From assembly GCA_030068145.1 (NCBI GenBank), contig JAPJBO010000957.1:20629-84628 (forward strand): a DNA stretch of 64,000 nt, given 5' to 3'. Position numbers and translations under genes: made by a program. Shown in pieces: positions 17,601 through 28,107 of the stretch (its first letter is position 1; every line of letters starts with the position of its first letter). The DNA is from Diplonema papillatum. Lineage: Eukaryota > Euglenozoa > Diplonemea > Diplonemida > Diplonemidae. The notes beneath the pieces are model-generated. The model had not been told where the DNA came from, did no database searches, and worked only from the letters and a program-made list of their open reading frames with translations.

Positions 17601-20306
17601 TGTATCAAAGCACTTCTTGAAGTCGAAGGCTATTCCAAAAAGGGGGCGTCCGGTAATCCGCGCCTCCTCCAATTCCGCCGCCAGGTGCCAGAATAGATCT
17701 TCTGTGCTGTGTCCGGGCCGACAACCATGCAATCCTTCCGGTGCTAGCTCTTCCATCCATTTTTGCGCTTCTTTGGCCCTTACTGCTGCCCAAACCCTGT
17801 ATAGCACCGGTGCAACCGAGATCGGGCGCTGAGACAGCGGGTCACCCGTGCTGTCAGGTTTCGGAATGAGGGAGATTAGTGCATGCATGAGATCCTCCGG
17901 CCACTCGCCTTGCCCCTCCACGTCATTCAGTACCTGCACAAACCCATTCAGAATGTCATTTGGCAGTTGTTGCAATTCGTGGATCCTCCACCCATGCATT
18001 CCTGCCGAGGCCGACTTCTTCATCTTTGCCAACACTGCCCTCACGTCCTTCACCGTGATCGGCTCGCACTGCATCTCCACTCTGTCCGGGAGTATGGACT
18101 CGTACGTTCGCATAAAGCGCTCCCAACATGGCTCCTCCTGTCGTGTGTATTTATTGAAGATTCCTCCCCACGCACCATCGCTGCGCAGCATTCCGTCGAT
18201 CTCCTTCGCATTCGCCGTAAGGGTTTTGTCTTCTCGTCTCATAAATAGCAATGGAGCGGTGTAGCGGTCAGCAACATGGGCGAATACGAGCCCCCCACCA
18301 TGCATCCATGCCTCCTGCATCTTATGCGCCCACTGCGATCTCCTGTGCCGTTTGAGTGCGGCGAACGCCGCCTTTTGTGTCCCCTCGAGGTCGGCTAATG
18401 TACTCTGCAGCGTCTGTAACTCGGTAAATGCGCTGGAGGTCACAGCTTCTACAACGGATTTTGGGATGTAGCCCCTGATAACCCTCCTCCGCGCGGCGTC
18501 TCTCGCGTGTTCTTCCCGTCTTGTGAGCGGGTATGGCACGTCCGCCCTTAAGCGCTCGTGCCCGACCTGCACTAGCGTTCGGAGATGCCCCAGCAGTTCG
18601 TCTCGTGCACGTGTCTGCTTCGTGGACGCTCCTCTTACCGACTGTGGTTGGAACTTTGTAGCCAGCCGGGAGTCAGTGACTACTCGTCCTCCTCGTCCCG
18701 TGTACATCCCCGTAGGCAATACTAGATCTTTGCCGTGCAACTTCACTAAGTATTGTTCGGCACACTGCGATAGCTGTTTTAGACTGTGTGTCCCCCATCG
18801 CGTTTCCTTTGCTCTCTTGGCCAGTGCCTCGAGGTCGTCTCTCTCGTTCTGCTTCAACTTAGGTCTTTCTCGCGGGAAAGCGGCCGGGAGTATGGCGCGG
18901 CTGCTCTGTTCCCGGAATGCCTGCTGGCGGAGATTTACGTACAGCGGCGAGTGCGTGTGGAACTTGCTGCTCTCTCTCGCAACTGTCATTACCGTGTCAA
19001 CGGCCGGTGCTGCACATGAGTTTGCGAGGCATAAGTCAATCCGACTTCCTTCTAACGCGTTCGGTGCCCAGCATGTGTTCGGCGGTATTTCACCACGTCC
19101 TCCAGCGTACGCAGCTGCCACGTCCACCCACCTCCCGGAACGACATGCTGCCGCTAGCACCGGACTCGACTCTGTTGTGCAATTGAGGTCACCGAGCACC
19201 AATACCGGCACCTGTCCCAGCCCCGCTGCAACGCCTAACACCTCCGATAGGAGCTGTTCCCTTTCTTGCTGCACCTGCGTGCTGCTACCAGACTGCCCAT
19301 ACACGGAGAAAATGTGCATGGCTGTCTTCCCACAATCCAGGGCCACGGCTACTTGCACAACGCGTGTCGATGCGACAATTTTCTTCTCACATTCTTCCAC
19401 TGGGGTCACTCGCTGCGCTGTGAGGTGCTGCCTTGTCAGGACCGCCACTCCTCCAGGCTTTCTTTGCGTCTTTCCATCCCTTCCTACCACCATTTCTACA
19501 TCGTTTCCCCAGTACACGTCCCACCCGTATGCTGCCAGTAGCGAACACATGTAAGCTTTTTCATGTTTCGTTACCCGCGTTTCTTGAACTACGATGATGT
19601 CCGCTACGAGCCGGGCTACTTCCAGTAGCTTTTCGGTGTCTAGGGACGTGACGTTGATCGTGACAATGACCAATGCACCGCTGTCCGCCGTGGCTACCAT
19701 ACTTACTGTTCGCCGCATGGGTGTCGCTGGGGGGTCGGCAGGTAGAGCAGGTTGTGTTCGTGCTGCTAGAGATTCTTGGCTCGGAATCGGGACTACCCCA
19801 TCTGTTGATCGCTGGAGCTTCTCCCGCATCCGGCTCGTGACTAGCAGGATATCGTAGTGTTCCCTCCTGTACGTTACGGTTAGGACTTTGGAGGGAGCTG
19901 CTCCTCTGCCGTACCTTGCGATCGACTTTCTGCTTCCTGCGGCGTCCAAGACCCATATTGCGGCATCGAGGATTTCTGCCGCTGCCTGCAGGCACCAATG
20001 ATCCCCGTACGTTGTCCGTTCTTCCATGTGGTCCAGGTATTCGTCATACGTTTGACGGTCTCTCTCATCCTCGGGACAAAACATCCCACGGTACTCGTCG
20101 TTGTTCCGCAGCCATCCCACCACTTGCTGTCTCAGCGTGGCTGCCGACCGATCTTTCATGCACCGAGCTAGCGACGCGAACATACACGCGCCATCCTGTG
20201 CAACCGGTAGGACCACTGCCCCCAGCCGGCTCGCTGCGTCTCGAAGCCACGTGTTGGCTTCTTCGATTTCTTGGAGGGGGTCCTGTCCGGGCCCTCCTCC
20301 CCTCAT
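14661..20306 (-). CDS. LINE ORF2: OTU-APE-RT-zinc-RNase H polyprotein (A2)
   Basis: 1881 residues, with a protein sequence that appears identical to that of A1 ORF2. All catalytic residues listed for A1 are present at the same positions: OTU Cys41/His150, APE E242/D373/H452, RT YVDD 983-986, knuckle C1324 to C1342, RNase H D1540/E1582/D1609. It starts at the same ATG in the MRGGG context, which also begins family B ORF2. The conservation of a 5.6 kb frame in two copies means the element was coding-competent very recently. No frameshift or stop is seen. Confidence 0.95.
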   Translation of the reverse strand: MRGGGPGQDPLQEIEEANTWLRDAASRLGAVVLPVAQDGACMFASLARCMKDRSAATLRQQVVGWLRNNDEYRGMFCPEDERDRQTYDEYLDHMEERTTYGDHWCLQAAAEILDAAIWVLDAAGSRKSIARYGRGAAPSKVLTVTYRREHYDILLVTSRMREKLQRSTDGVVPIPSQESLAARTQPALPADPPATPMRRTVSMVATADSGALVIVTINVTSLDTEKLLEVARLVADIIVVQETRVTKHEKAYMCSLLAAYGWDVYWGNDVEMVVGRDGKTQRKPGGVAVLTRQHLTAQRVTPVEECEKKIVASTRVVQVAVALDCGKTAMHIFSVYGQSGSSTQVQQEREQLLSEVLGVAAGLGQVPVLVLGDLNCTTESSPVLAAACRSGRWVDVAAAYAGGRGEIPPNTCWAPNALEGSRIDLCLANSCAAPAVDTVMTVARESSKFHTHSPLYVNLRQQAFREQSSRAILPAAFPRERPKLKQNERDDLEALAKRAKETRWGTHSLKQLSQCAEQYLVKLHGKDLVLPTGMYTGRGGRVVTDSRLATKFQPQSVRGASTKQTRARDELLGHLRTLVQVGHERLRADVPYPLTRREEHARDAARRRVIRGYIPKSVVEAVTSSAFTELQTLQSTLADLEGTQKAAFAALKRHRRSQWAHKMQEAWMHGGGLVFAHVADRYTAPLLFMRREDKTLTANAKEIDGMLRSDGAWGGIFNKYTRQEEPCWERFMRTYESILPDRVEMQCEPITVKDVRAVLAKMKKSASAGMHGWRIHELQQLPNDILNGFVQVLNDVEGQGEWPEDLMHALISLIPKPDSTGDPLSQRPISVAPVLYRVWAAVRAKEAQKWMEELAPEGLHGCRPGHSTEDLFWHLAAELEEARITGRPLFGIAFDFKKCFDTVPIGVTMQLAKRLGFNAMVLRALEAAYKQMRRHFKVNGTVGEGFTPTNGIMQGCAISVILIGLLISVWMRHVKREGEPRSYVDDITATAKEARLLQTIANKTIRFTVLTGLSLCPKKCHSFGTSDGWLIEVMDWQEHADVFESQEPAQFYKRADSFDCLGVMLHAKGQGHKLSSRIQERRRSAVQNLQRVKRLPVPAAAREKLASMTAGAKLYYGISVMPLDRKTAYTLRQLIMSALWTGTNRRAVEVVMQVLHHGHRLDPHTAPAYLRVKAWVRQMQKWQHIRTSAQRAWTRRDDLPKGSPHSLIQEALNQAGWTWDSPITLLYVSESAQQTSFHVTSATEVETKVMLHDLRHALRGQQLAIVCRRREDMRGCAHGVDGSVTRHLLQTPDSGITGYQQGMLRSIIAGAVSTTGRTGQRRPCPYCNDEEGETVAHLWWMCEAWKDVREEHGMVTTDRTTWPTCLSMCGIAPLYRHGVDAAAQPIPLDHVRACAFVGNLQRFFLAVLRARQIRDDRAQETSRHHRLAQYPWGWTTPCPRRISMPTIEVGTVSQQWKQTEALWKALHWWIGKLCWAHIGSEHTVTFLELAVDFELTTGERLPDVSDRRIQPPTMRKTKTTTAREILPPSEAQSGLCLYFDGGSRQNGTALAVAGAGAVVYEDGKKIAEVIVPLGRTTNNVAEFSALVGGLHLLGEQPPSVQGPVTVRGDSKVVISTMKKTAQCKPILRPYLLQATASMGALAPRFNFNLEHVARDRNTDADALSNAAMDQVQEQTSGEVSTVMAQYEAYRRSALAKARTLHRLANTAARIYGTAWHPGRVANVTSATALGGGVMQGVSCRAVLSPQTEAVLRSMSRGASDTEGTTPNPFVKAHERWAASIQPERYYEATWKETAEWKGRGREDPPSQRSHPPTRRNVNAALRCTKHDAPRCTTCTRRRIPPDTCCRQQHANHEEGNQCQSRLHFRVRRNHRQRPAGASAVT

Positions 20307-20579
20307 CCATGCTCTACTGCACTTTCTACCACGGGTCTCTGCTGGGTGCCTATACCTGGCAGCTTGCCATGTTTTTACAAAAACATAAACACGCGTCCCT
20401 CCGGTAGCGTAGGTGTTGGAGCTGTTGTCGCCGCTGATGTTGATTGATGAAACTGATGAAATTGAAGACGACGTTGATGATGGAGGTGGTGATGGTGATG
20501 GTGATCGTGATGATGATGAGGGCGATGATGATACTACGGGGGCGGTCCCGGAAGCTAGCTTTGCAAAAGTTACCGGCAG

Positions 20580-22067
20580 TCATATCTTTTGGCGCATTTG
20601 CTCCGGTAGTCGCCCCCCCTGCGTGACGCCGTTCGAGTACGCCACCGTCCATGTGCCGTCTGCCGCCTGCCCCTTGAGGGCGGCTTCGTACCACCTGTCG
20701 TCTGTGTGCTGCGCCTCCACCATGTCCCCCACTTCCCACCGGCCGCCCCTACATGAGGATGGGGTCGATGGCGGTGCGCCCTCACTGTCGCTCCCGTCAG
20801 TTGCCCAATCCACGACGCTCGGGCTCTCGCTGCTGTCCTCAGAGTCCTGCGCCAGGCGCAGCTTTGCCTTGGCTGGCGTTCCCTCTGCTGATCGGGATGC
20901 CTCCCGCTTCGTTGCGACCTTAGGCCGCGGCTGGTTCGTGTCACGCTGCTGTCGTTTCTGCAGCTCCCGGACGTGTTGCTGCTCGTGCTTATCCCACTGT
21001 TCCTGCTGCTCCTGTTGCACCCGTCCTCGCTCCTGCTCCTCTGCCGTGACCAGCTGCTCCTGTCGTCCCTGCAGATCCTGCTCCCGGACGCGTTGCTGCT
21101 CCTGTTCGCTTCGGCTTTCCCGCTGCAGGTGCACCAATTGTTGTAGCATCTCATGTTGCAACTGCTGCTGGCGTTCCTGACGCTGCTCCTGCTCGGCCAT
21201 CCACCGTTGCTGGCGCGTCGTTTGCTCCTGTTGTTGCTTCTGTTGCTGCTCGTGTTGCTGGCCGATTAGCTTTTGAAGATCAGTAAGGAACGCAGTTTGT
21301 GTTGTTCCCAGTGTTTCTGCGTGGTGTACGATCGCCTCTTCCAGTCGGCGGTCCACTCTTTCGGTCAGGCGTCGCTCCATCTCGGCAAGTTCCTTCTTCA
21401 AGTGAGCTAGCTGTGTCGCCCGTGGTGGCGACGCAGCTGCCTGTCCGGGTACTGGAACCGTTGCCGTCGCTGGTGCCGGTGCTGACGTTGCTTCTGGTGC
21501 TGCCCGTGCCGCTGCGACCGACGCCGGCGCCGAAGCTGACGCGGGCGTCTGGTTCCCGTCTACCCACGTTGTATTCGCCCTGATGGGTGCGGCCGTTGTT
21601 CTCTCTCCTTTCTGTTCCCGCCACTCGCGCTCCAACTGCAGCCCTCTCTCCCACCTGCGTACCCCTTCCTCTCGCCCGCAGAAGTCCAAGAACTCTTTCT
21701 TGGTGTACTTCTCCCGCTTGTTCCTCGCGGTGGGGTCTGGGACTCGGCTGATGGGTGGTGGTGACGGTCTGATGGTGCACGTCCCACCCTCGCGCAGCTT
21801 GAACTCCGTGGCCGGCGGAGCTCCGGCTGCTCGCACCACTAATACACGCCCATTCCGGGGCAGTGCTACGACCTCGGCATCCCAAGGGAGCTGCTGCAGG
21901 AGGGACGTTGCTGCCTCCCTCCTGGTTCCTTCCGGCAGCGCTTTGATGTCGTACAGCGACATCGTTCTCCTCACGAGTGTGATTGTGGGGAGGGTTGGGT
22001 CCGGCTGTTGGCTGGTGCTCGCACCATTGACCGGGGGAGCCGCGTGGAGGCCGCCGGACCCTGCCAT
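20580..22067 (-). CDS. LINE ORF1: Gln-rich coiled coil plus Tudor-like domain (A2)
   Basis: About 495 residues from the ATG at 22067, same architecture as A1 ORF1: N-terminal block, YTKKEFLDF motif, Gln-rich coiled coil, Tudor-like C-terminus. The frame is technically open for a further 99 codons upstream through the CA microsatellite, which would give a poly(Thr-His) leader. That is an accident of the repeat phase, not a likely start. Single-base differences from A1 were noticed at about 20730 and 21259. Confidence 0.8.
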   Translation of the reverse strand: MAGSGGLHAAPPVNGASTSQQPDPTLPTITLVRRTMSLYDIKALPEGTRREAATSLLQQLPWDAEVVALPRNGRVLVVRAAGAPPATEFKLREGGTCTIRPSPPPISRVPDPTARNKREKYTKKEFLDFCGREEGVRRWERGLQLEREWREQKGERTTAAPIRANTTWVDGNQTPASASAPASVAAARAAPEATSAPAPATATVPVPGQAAASPPRATQLAHLKKELAEMERRLTERVDRRLEEAIVHHAETLGTTQTAFLTDLQKLIGQQHEQQQKQQQEQTTRQQRWMAEQEQRQERQQQLQHEMLQQLVHLQRESRSEQEQQRVREQDLQGRQEQLVTAEEQERGRVQQEQQEQWDKHEQQHVRELQKRQQRDTNQPRPKVATKREASRSAEGTPAKAKLRLAQDSEDSSESPSVVDWATDGSDSEGAPPSTPSSCRGGRWEVGDMVEAQHTDDRWYEAALKGQAADGTWTVAYSNGVTQGGRLPEQMRQKI

Positions 22068-22119
22068 TATATTGTTGTCTTCGGTATATTTTTGGCTTTC
22101 GTGTTCCCTCTCAATTCCC

Positions 22120-22326
<207 letters not shown>

Positions 22327-22377
22327 TCAATCGCGGGTAACCCCTGAAGCGGAGTATAGCCCAAGTCGTCAGCATCC

Positions 22378-25300
22378 TCACGTCACAGCTGATGGTCCTG
22401 CCGGCTGCTCGTGGTGGCCACGCGCTGATCTAAAGTGCAGCCTTGTTTGGTCAAGGCTCCCTGCTTCATGTCCCTTGTGCTGCAGGTTGCAACATGTATC
22501 TGGGGGCAATCGCCTCTTTTTACACGCGGTGCAGCGGGGTGCAACATGCTTCGTGCATCTTGCCGTCGCATTCTTCGCTCGCCCTGCAGTTGGTCGGGAT
22601 TGCTGGCTGCTTGCGCCCTTCTCCTGCTCTCTTCCCTTCCACTCCGCTTCCTTCTCCCATGTTGTACTGTAAAAGAGTTCTGGGTGCCTGCTCGCTGCCC
22701 ATGCCTCGTGTGCCTTCACAAACGGGTTCGCGAGTGTCGTCGTAGCTATGCCAGGGCGCGGCTGGCTCATTGCCCGCAGCACCGTTTCGGTTTGCGAGGC
22801 GAGTTCGGCTCGGCACGAGAGGCCTAGCATCACCCCTCCGCCTAGCGCTGTGACGCTGGTGACATTGGAGACATGCCCACAATGCCACGCCACGCCACAG
22901 ATCCGTGCTACCGCGCTGGTGACCGCTCGGAAAGATTGGCCTTTCGCCAGTGCACTGCTCTTAAACTCGTCGTACTGCGCCCGTATCACTCCTACCTGCG
23001 CACCCGTCCCTGCTTGTGCCATGTCCATGGCTGCGTTACTTAACGCGTCCGCATCAACGTTCTTCTTCCGCGGTACGTGTTCCAAGCTGAACTCAAACCG
23101 CGGCGACAGGTCGACCATGCTGGCTTTCGCCTGTAGAAAATACGGTCGCAGGTTGGGTTTGCATATAGCCGTCCCGTTTACCGGACCTATCACAACTTGT
23201 GAGTCGCCCCTGATCTTTACCGGCCCTCCCACATCGCGTGGTTGCTCCCCGAGCAGTCGTATCCCCGCTATCAGGCCGTTGTATTCGGCCACGTTGTTGG
23301 TTGTTCGACCCAAGGGGACCGTTGCTTCCGCCAGTTTTATTCCATCCTTGTACAAAACTGCTCCGGCCCCCGCTACCGCCAGAGCGGTCCCGTTCTGCCT
23401 TGAGCCGCCATCGAAATACACGCAAAGGCCCGCAGTGGTTTCTCTGAGGGGAAGAATTGCTCGGGCCGTTGTCGCCTTGGCTGCCGAGGCTGTCGGTGGT
23501 TGGATGCGGCGATTCGCCACTTCCGGCAGTCGTACGCCCGTCGTGACTTCGAAGTCAATGGCCAACTCCACGAATGTCACTGTGTGCTCCGATTCGACGT
23601 GCGCCCATCGGAGCCTGTTCAGCCACCAGTGCATGGCGTTCCACAATTCGCCGCCGTGCTTCCACTGCTGCGTGATTGTACCGGCATCAATCGTTGGGAT
23701 GCAGACCCGTCTTGGGCTCAATGTTCTCCACCCCCACGGGTATTGGACCAGACGATGGTGGCGACTTGTCTCCTGCTCTCTCTCATCCCGTATTTGTCTT
23801 GCACGCAGTACAGCCAGGAAGTAACGCTGCAGCCCGCTCACGAATTGACATGCTTCGCCATGGTCGAGTGGAACTGGTTGCTGGGCGGGGTCCGTGTCGT
23901 GTTTGAACAATGGTGCGACTCCGCAAATGCTAAGGCAGTTAGGCCATGTCGTCCTGTCTACGGAGCCCATGCCGTGCTCCTCCCGTACATTCCCCCAAGC
24001 CTCACACTCCCACCACAAGTGCGCCACAGTTTCCCTCTCGTCATTGTTGCAATACGGGCAAGTCGCATTTTGCCCCGTTCTGCCTGTCGTTGCCACGGCT
24101 CCTGCTAGTATGGACCGTAACATTCCCTGCTGGTATCCCGTTACACCACTATCGGCTGTTTCGAGGAGATGTCGTGTTACGCTCCCATCCACCCCGTGCT
24201 CACACCCTCTCAGGTCTTCCCTTCTGTTGCACATGTTTCTCATCTGTCGGCGCCGTAGCGCCTGGCGTAAGTCGTGCAGCATGATCGCCGTCTGCTTCTC
24301 GCTTGCATTGCTCGCGTGGAACACGACCTGCTGTCCTATCTCACTGGTGTACCCGATGACCTCGGGGGTCGTCCACACCCACTCCGCCTGGCTTAGAGAA
24401 TCTTGCATTAACCTGTGTGGAGACCCAGCCGGTAGCGTCTCTCTGCGCGTCCAAGCCACTTCCGCCAGCGCTCTGATGTGCCGCCACTTCTGCATTTGTC
24501 GCACCCAAGTCCGGATTCGTATGTACGCCGGGGCAGTAACTGGGTCCAGCCGGTGCCCGTGGTGGAGCACCTGCATCACCATTTCAACAGCGCGTCGGCT
24601 AGGACCAGTCCATAGGGCCGACATGATGGCCTGGCGCATAGTGTTGGACGTTCTGTTGTCTAACTGCATGACGGATATGCCATAGTACATTCTGGCACAC
24701 GCGGTCATTGACGCCAGCGTTTCACGTGCCGTCGCTGGAACTGGGATCTTCTTAACTCGTTGTAAGTTTGCAATTGCTCCTTCTCTGCGCTGTTGAATCC
24801 TGCTCGACAGCTGGCGTCCATGTCCCAACGCGTGAACCATGACCCCAAGACAATCGAAGCTATCCGTCCGTTTGTAGAACCGCGGGGGGTCTTGTGAGAC
24901 GAAAATATTAGCGTCTTCCTGCCAGCTCATGATTTCCACTAATGGCTGGCGCAACGTCGTTCCAAACGAGTGGGATTTCGCAAGGCAAATCCATAAACCT
25001 GTCAATTTTTCGAACTGCACCGTCTTGTTCGCGATCGTCTGCAGGTGATTCGCTTCTCTGGCCGTGGCTGTCACGTCATCCACGTACGATCGCGGACAGC
25101 CTTCTTGCGCTACGTGCCTCATCCACACGCTAATCAGCAGCCCTATCAGGATCACACTGATGGCGCAGCCCTGCATGATTCCGTTTGTTGGAATAAATCC
25201 TACCCCGACCGTCCCGTTCACTTTAAAATGCCGTTGCATTTGTCGGTATGCGGCTTTCAACGCCCGAAGCACCTTTCGGTTAAACCCAAGCCTCTTCGCG

Positions 25301-28053
25301 AGTCGCAGTGTGATGTCGATGGGTACCGAGTCGAAGCATTTCTTGAAATCGAACGCGATGCCATGGAGCGGGCGTCCCATGAGATGCGCCTCTTCGATCT
25401 CGGCTGCCAGATGCCAGAAAAGGTCTTCCGTACTGTGCCCGGGTCTGCATCCATGTAGTCCCTCTGGAGCTAATTCGTCCATCCAGCTTTGCGCATTCTT
25501 AGCCCTGATAGCAGCCCATATCCTGTACAGCACCGGTGCCACTGAGATCGGTCGTTGGGACAATGGATCCCCAGTACTCTTCGGTTTCGGTATCAGCGAG
25601 ACGAGAGCGTGCATCAGTTCTTCCGGCCATTCTCCGCTTTCTTCCACCTCGTTGAGCACCCGTGCAAACCCTTCCAAAAGCGAGTTCGGTAGCTGTTGCA
25701 GCTCGTGGATCCTCCACCCGTGCATCCCGGCCGAGGCTGACTTCTTCATCTTCGCCAGCGCTGCTCTCACTTCCCCCACCGTGATCGACTCGCACTCCAT
25801 TTCGGCCCTGTCCGGCAAGACGGGGCTGTACATTCGCAGGAACCGTCCCCAGCACGGTTCCTCCTGCGTTGCGTATCGTTGAAATATTCCGCCCCACGCC
25901 TTCTCGCCCCTCAAGATCTCGTCTATCTCCGCTGCGTTCGCCGTCAGGGTTTTGTCCTCTCGCTGCAGGAAAGTCAACGGTGAGGAGTATCTGTCGGCGA
26001 TGTAATCGAACACTAAGCCCCTTCCGTGCGCCCAAGCTTCCTGCATCTTATGCGTCCACTGTGTTTTCCTGTGCCGCCTGAGCGCAGTGAACGCTGCCTT
26101 TTGGGATCCCTCCAGGTCCGCCAAGGCGCTCTGGAGTGCTTGTAGCTCGGAAAGATCGGCTGTCATCACGATGTTGGCAACTGCCTCCGGGATGTAACCT
26201 CGTCCTACTCTCTTTCGTGCGGCATCTCTCGCGTTCTCTTCTCGCCTCGTTAGCGGATACGGTATGCCAGCACTCAGACGCTCCCGGCCTGCTTGCACCA
26301 ACGTCCGCAGGTGCCCCAACAGCTCGTCTCGTGCACGTGTTTGCTTGGTGGAGGCACCCCTTGTTGACGAGTGTTGGAACTTACTAGCAAGCCGTGAGTC
26401 GCTGACAGCTTGGTTCCCACGTCCTGTGTACGCCCTAGACGGCAATGCGAGCTCGTGCCTGTGCAACATGAGAAGGTAGCCCTCTGCTTGTTGCGATAGC
26501 TCCTTCAAACTCATCGCTCCCGTTAGAGCCTCTTGTGCTTCCCTGGCGAACACTTCTAAGCCACTCTTTTCTTCCTGGTTTAGCTTGGGGTACGCCCGAG
26601 GAAATGCGGCCGGGAGTATTGCACGCCTGTGACGCTCTCGGAATGCCTGCTGGCGTATCGTTACGTACATCGGTGCATGCGTGTAGAATTCGCTGTCTTT
26701 CCTCTCTACTGTGAAGACTTTGCTGATGGCAGGTGCCGCACATGCATTCGCGAGGCACAAGTCTATCCTGCTCCCTCCTGTCGTATTCGGCGCCCAACAT
26801 GTGCACGGTGGTTCTTCGCCTTGGCCTACCGCGTAAGCGGCTGCCGCATCTGCCCACCTTCCCGACCGGCACGCTGCAGCTAGAACTGAACTGGTCTCTG
26901 TTGTGCAGTTGTAGTCTCCTACTACCAGAGTCGGCACCTGTCCCAGACCTGCCGCTACGCCCAGCACCTCTGATACCAGCTGTTCCCTTTCCCTTTGCAC
27001 CTGCACGCTATTTCCACTCTGCCCGTACAACGAGAATATGTGTAGTGCCGTTCTGCCGTCCCCCAGGGCTACGGCGACGTGCACAACGCGAGTCGATGCC
27101 ACCACTCTCTTCTCAGACTCTTCTACCGCCGCTACCCGCTGTGCTGCGAGGTGCTGCCGGGTCATCACTGCCACTCCACCCGGTCTCCTTTGCCACCTCC
27201 CGTCTCTACCTTCCACCATCGTCACGTCGTCGCCCCAGTGTACGTTCCATCCGTACGCCGCGAGAAAAGAGCTCATATAGGCTTTTTCCACCTTTGTAAC
27301 GCGGGTCTCTTGCAGAACTACTATATCTGCTTTGAGCAGGGCCACCACCAACAGTTTCTCCGTGTCCAAGGACGTCACGTTTATGGTGACGATAATCAGG
27401 TCGTCGTCCTGCGAGCGCGATGTTTCTTCTGCTTTCGCCTCGGCGACGCGACGCCCCTGGATGCGTGCTGGTGGGGCCGCGCTGACGGGTATCTTTACTG
27501 CCCTGCCGTCCGATTCGGACCGCCGGGCTCGTCCTTGCCCGATGAACAGGTCATTAAGCGGCAATGTGTTTTGCTCAGCCTGCTCTAGCTTCCGCAGGCT
27601 GGCGTGTGGGAGCTGAACGCTGTCGTAGTGCTGCGGGAGGTACGTGACTACGACGGTTCTTTCCGCTCCTTCCGTGGTCCACCGTTGGATGACACCGCGC
27701 CGTTCTGCGTTGATGACCCATATGCTGCACCGTAGCACTTCGGCCGCCGCACACAACGTCACCTCATCGCCATATGTGCCGTTGAGCCTCATCCTGGCTA
27801 TGTATGGGGCTAGCTCCTCCCCGACCATCGCTTCCCAGTACCTGGCGGTATTTGTCTCGATGTTTGCCACCACCCTTTCCCTCAACGAACCGGCATCAAT
27901 ATTCCCGTAGCCTTCTGCGATTGCGGAGAACTGACAGTTTCCATCCCCTGGTACGTGTGTGATTCTCGCACACATGCTGCGCGCCGTCTGCTCCAACCAC
28001 TCGTGGTTGCGAGGGTACTGTCCTCCACCGTCTTCTCTTCCTCCCCCAACCAT
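22378..28053 (-). CDS. LINE ORF2: OTU-APE-RT-zinc-RNase H polyprotein (A3)
   Basis: 1891 residues from the ATG at 28053 (the frame is open to a GTG 33 bases upstream, but MVGGG resembles the MRGGG start of the other copies). OTU: D37-G-N-C40 and H142 in QHYDS, closer to the canonical OTU pattern than A1. APE: TINVTSL, QETRV, GDYN, RIDLCL and YTHAPM, again without the Asp of SDH. RT: AFDFKKCFDSVP and YVDD at roughly 990. CCHC knuckle CPYCNNDERETVAHLWWEC. RNase H: YFDGGSRQNG, NNVAEYNG, RGDSQVV, DADALSNA. The C-terminal unit is CTKHVAPRCTACKKRR followed by PPDTCC. Function as for A1. Confidence 0.95.
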   Translation of the reverse strand: MVGGGREDGGGQYPRNHEWLEQTARSMCARITHVPGDGNCQFSAIAEGYGNIDAGSLRERVVANIETNTARYWEAMVGEELAPYIARMRLNGTYGDEVTLCAAAEVLRCSIWVINAERRGVIQRWTTEGAERTVVVTYLPQHYDSVQLPHASLRKLEQAEQNTLPLNDLFIGQGRARRSESDGRAVKIPVSAAPPARIQGRRVAEAKAEETSRSQDDDLIIVTINVTSLDTEKLLVVALLKADIVVLQETRVTKVEKAYMSSFLAAYGWNVHWGDDVTMVEGRDGRWQRRPGGVAVMTRQHLAAQRVAAVEESEKRVVASTRVVHVAVALGDGRTALHIFSLYGQSGNSVQVQREREQLVSEVLGVAAGLGQVPTLVVGDYNCTTETSSVLAAACRSGRWADAAAAYAVGQGEEPPCTCWAPNTTGGSRIDLCLANACAAPAISKVFTVERKDSEFYTHAPMYVTIRQQAFRERHRRAILPAAFPRAYPKLNQEEKSGLEVFAREAQEALTGAMSLKELSQQAEGYLLMLHRHELALPSRAYTGRGNQAVSDSRLASKFQHSSTRGASTKQTRARDELLGHLRTLVQAGRERLSAGIPYPLTRREENARDAARKRVGRGYIPEAVANIVMTADLSELQALQSALADLEGSQKAAFTALRRHRKTQWTHKMQEAWAHGRGLVFDYIADRYSSPLTFLQREDKTLTANAAEIDEILRGEKAWGGIFQRYATQEEPCWGRFLRMYSPVLPDRAEMECESITVGEVRAALAKMKKSASAGMHGWRIHELQQLPNSLLEGFARVLNEVEESGEWPEELMHALVSLIPKPKSTGDPLSQRPISVAPVLYRIWAAIRAKNAQSWMDELAPEGLHGCRPGHSTEDLFWHLAAEIEEAHLMGRPLHGIAFDFKKCFDSVPIDITLRLAKRLGFNRKVLRALKAAYRQMQRHFKVNGTVGVGFIPTNGIMQGCAISVILIGLLISVWMRHVAQEGCPRSYVDDVTATAREANHLQTIANKTVQFEKLTGLWICLAKSHSFGTTLRQPLVEIMSWQEDANIFVSQDPPRFYKRTDSFDCLGVMVHALGHGRQLSSRIQQRREGAIANLQRVKKIPVPATARETLASMTACARMYYGISVMQLDNRTSNTMRQAIMSALWTGPSRRAVEMVMQVLHHGHRLDPVTAPAYIRIRTWVRQMQKWRHIRALAEVAWTRRETLPAGSPHRLMQDSLSQAEWVWTTPEVIGYTSEIGQQVVFHASNASEKQTAIMLHDLRQALRRRQMRNMCNRREDLRGCEHGVDGSVTRHLLETADSGVTGYQQGMLRSILAGAVATTGRTGQNATCPYCNNDERETVAHLWWECEAWGNVREEHGMGSVDRTTWPNCLSICGVAPLFKHDTDPAQQPVPLDHGEACQFVSGLQRYFLAVLRARQIRDEREQETSRHHRLVQYPWGWRTLSPRRVCIPTIDAGTITQQWKHGGELWNAMHWWLNRLRWAHVESEHTVTFVELAIDFEVTTGVRLPEVANRRIQPPTASAAKATTARAILPLRETTAGLCVYFDGGSRQNGTALAVAGAGAVLYKDGIKLAEATVPLGRTTNNVAEYNGLIAGIRLLGEQPRDVGGPVKIRGDSQVVIGPVNGTAICKPNLRPYFLQAKASMVDLSPRFEFSLEHVPRKKNVDADALSNAAMDMAQAGTGAQVGVIRAQYDEFKSSALAKGQSFRAVTSAVARICGVAWHCGHVSNVTSVTALGGGVMLGLSCRAELASQTETVLRAMSQPRPGIATTTLANPFVKAHEAWAASRHPELFYSTTWEKEAEWKGREQEKGASSQQSRPTAGRAKNATARCTKHVAPRCTACKKRRLPPDTCCNLQHKGHEAGSLDQTRLHFRSARGHHEQPAGPSAVT

Positions 28054-28107
28054 GCGTTGTTGCTTGCTAGCGAAGTCTGTGGCCACAGCTGGTCTCCCGG
28101 AGGTGAG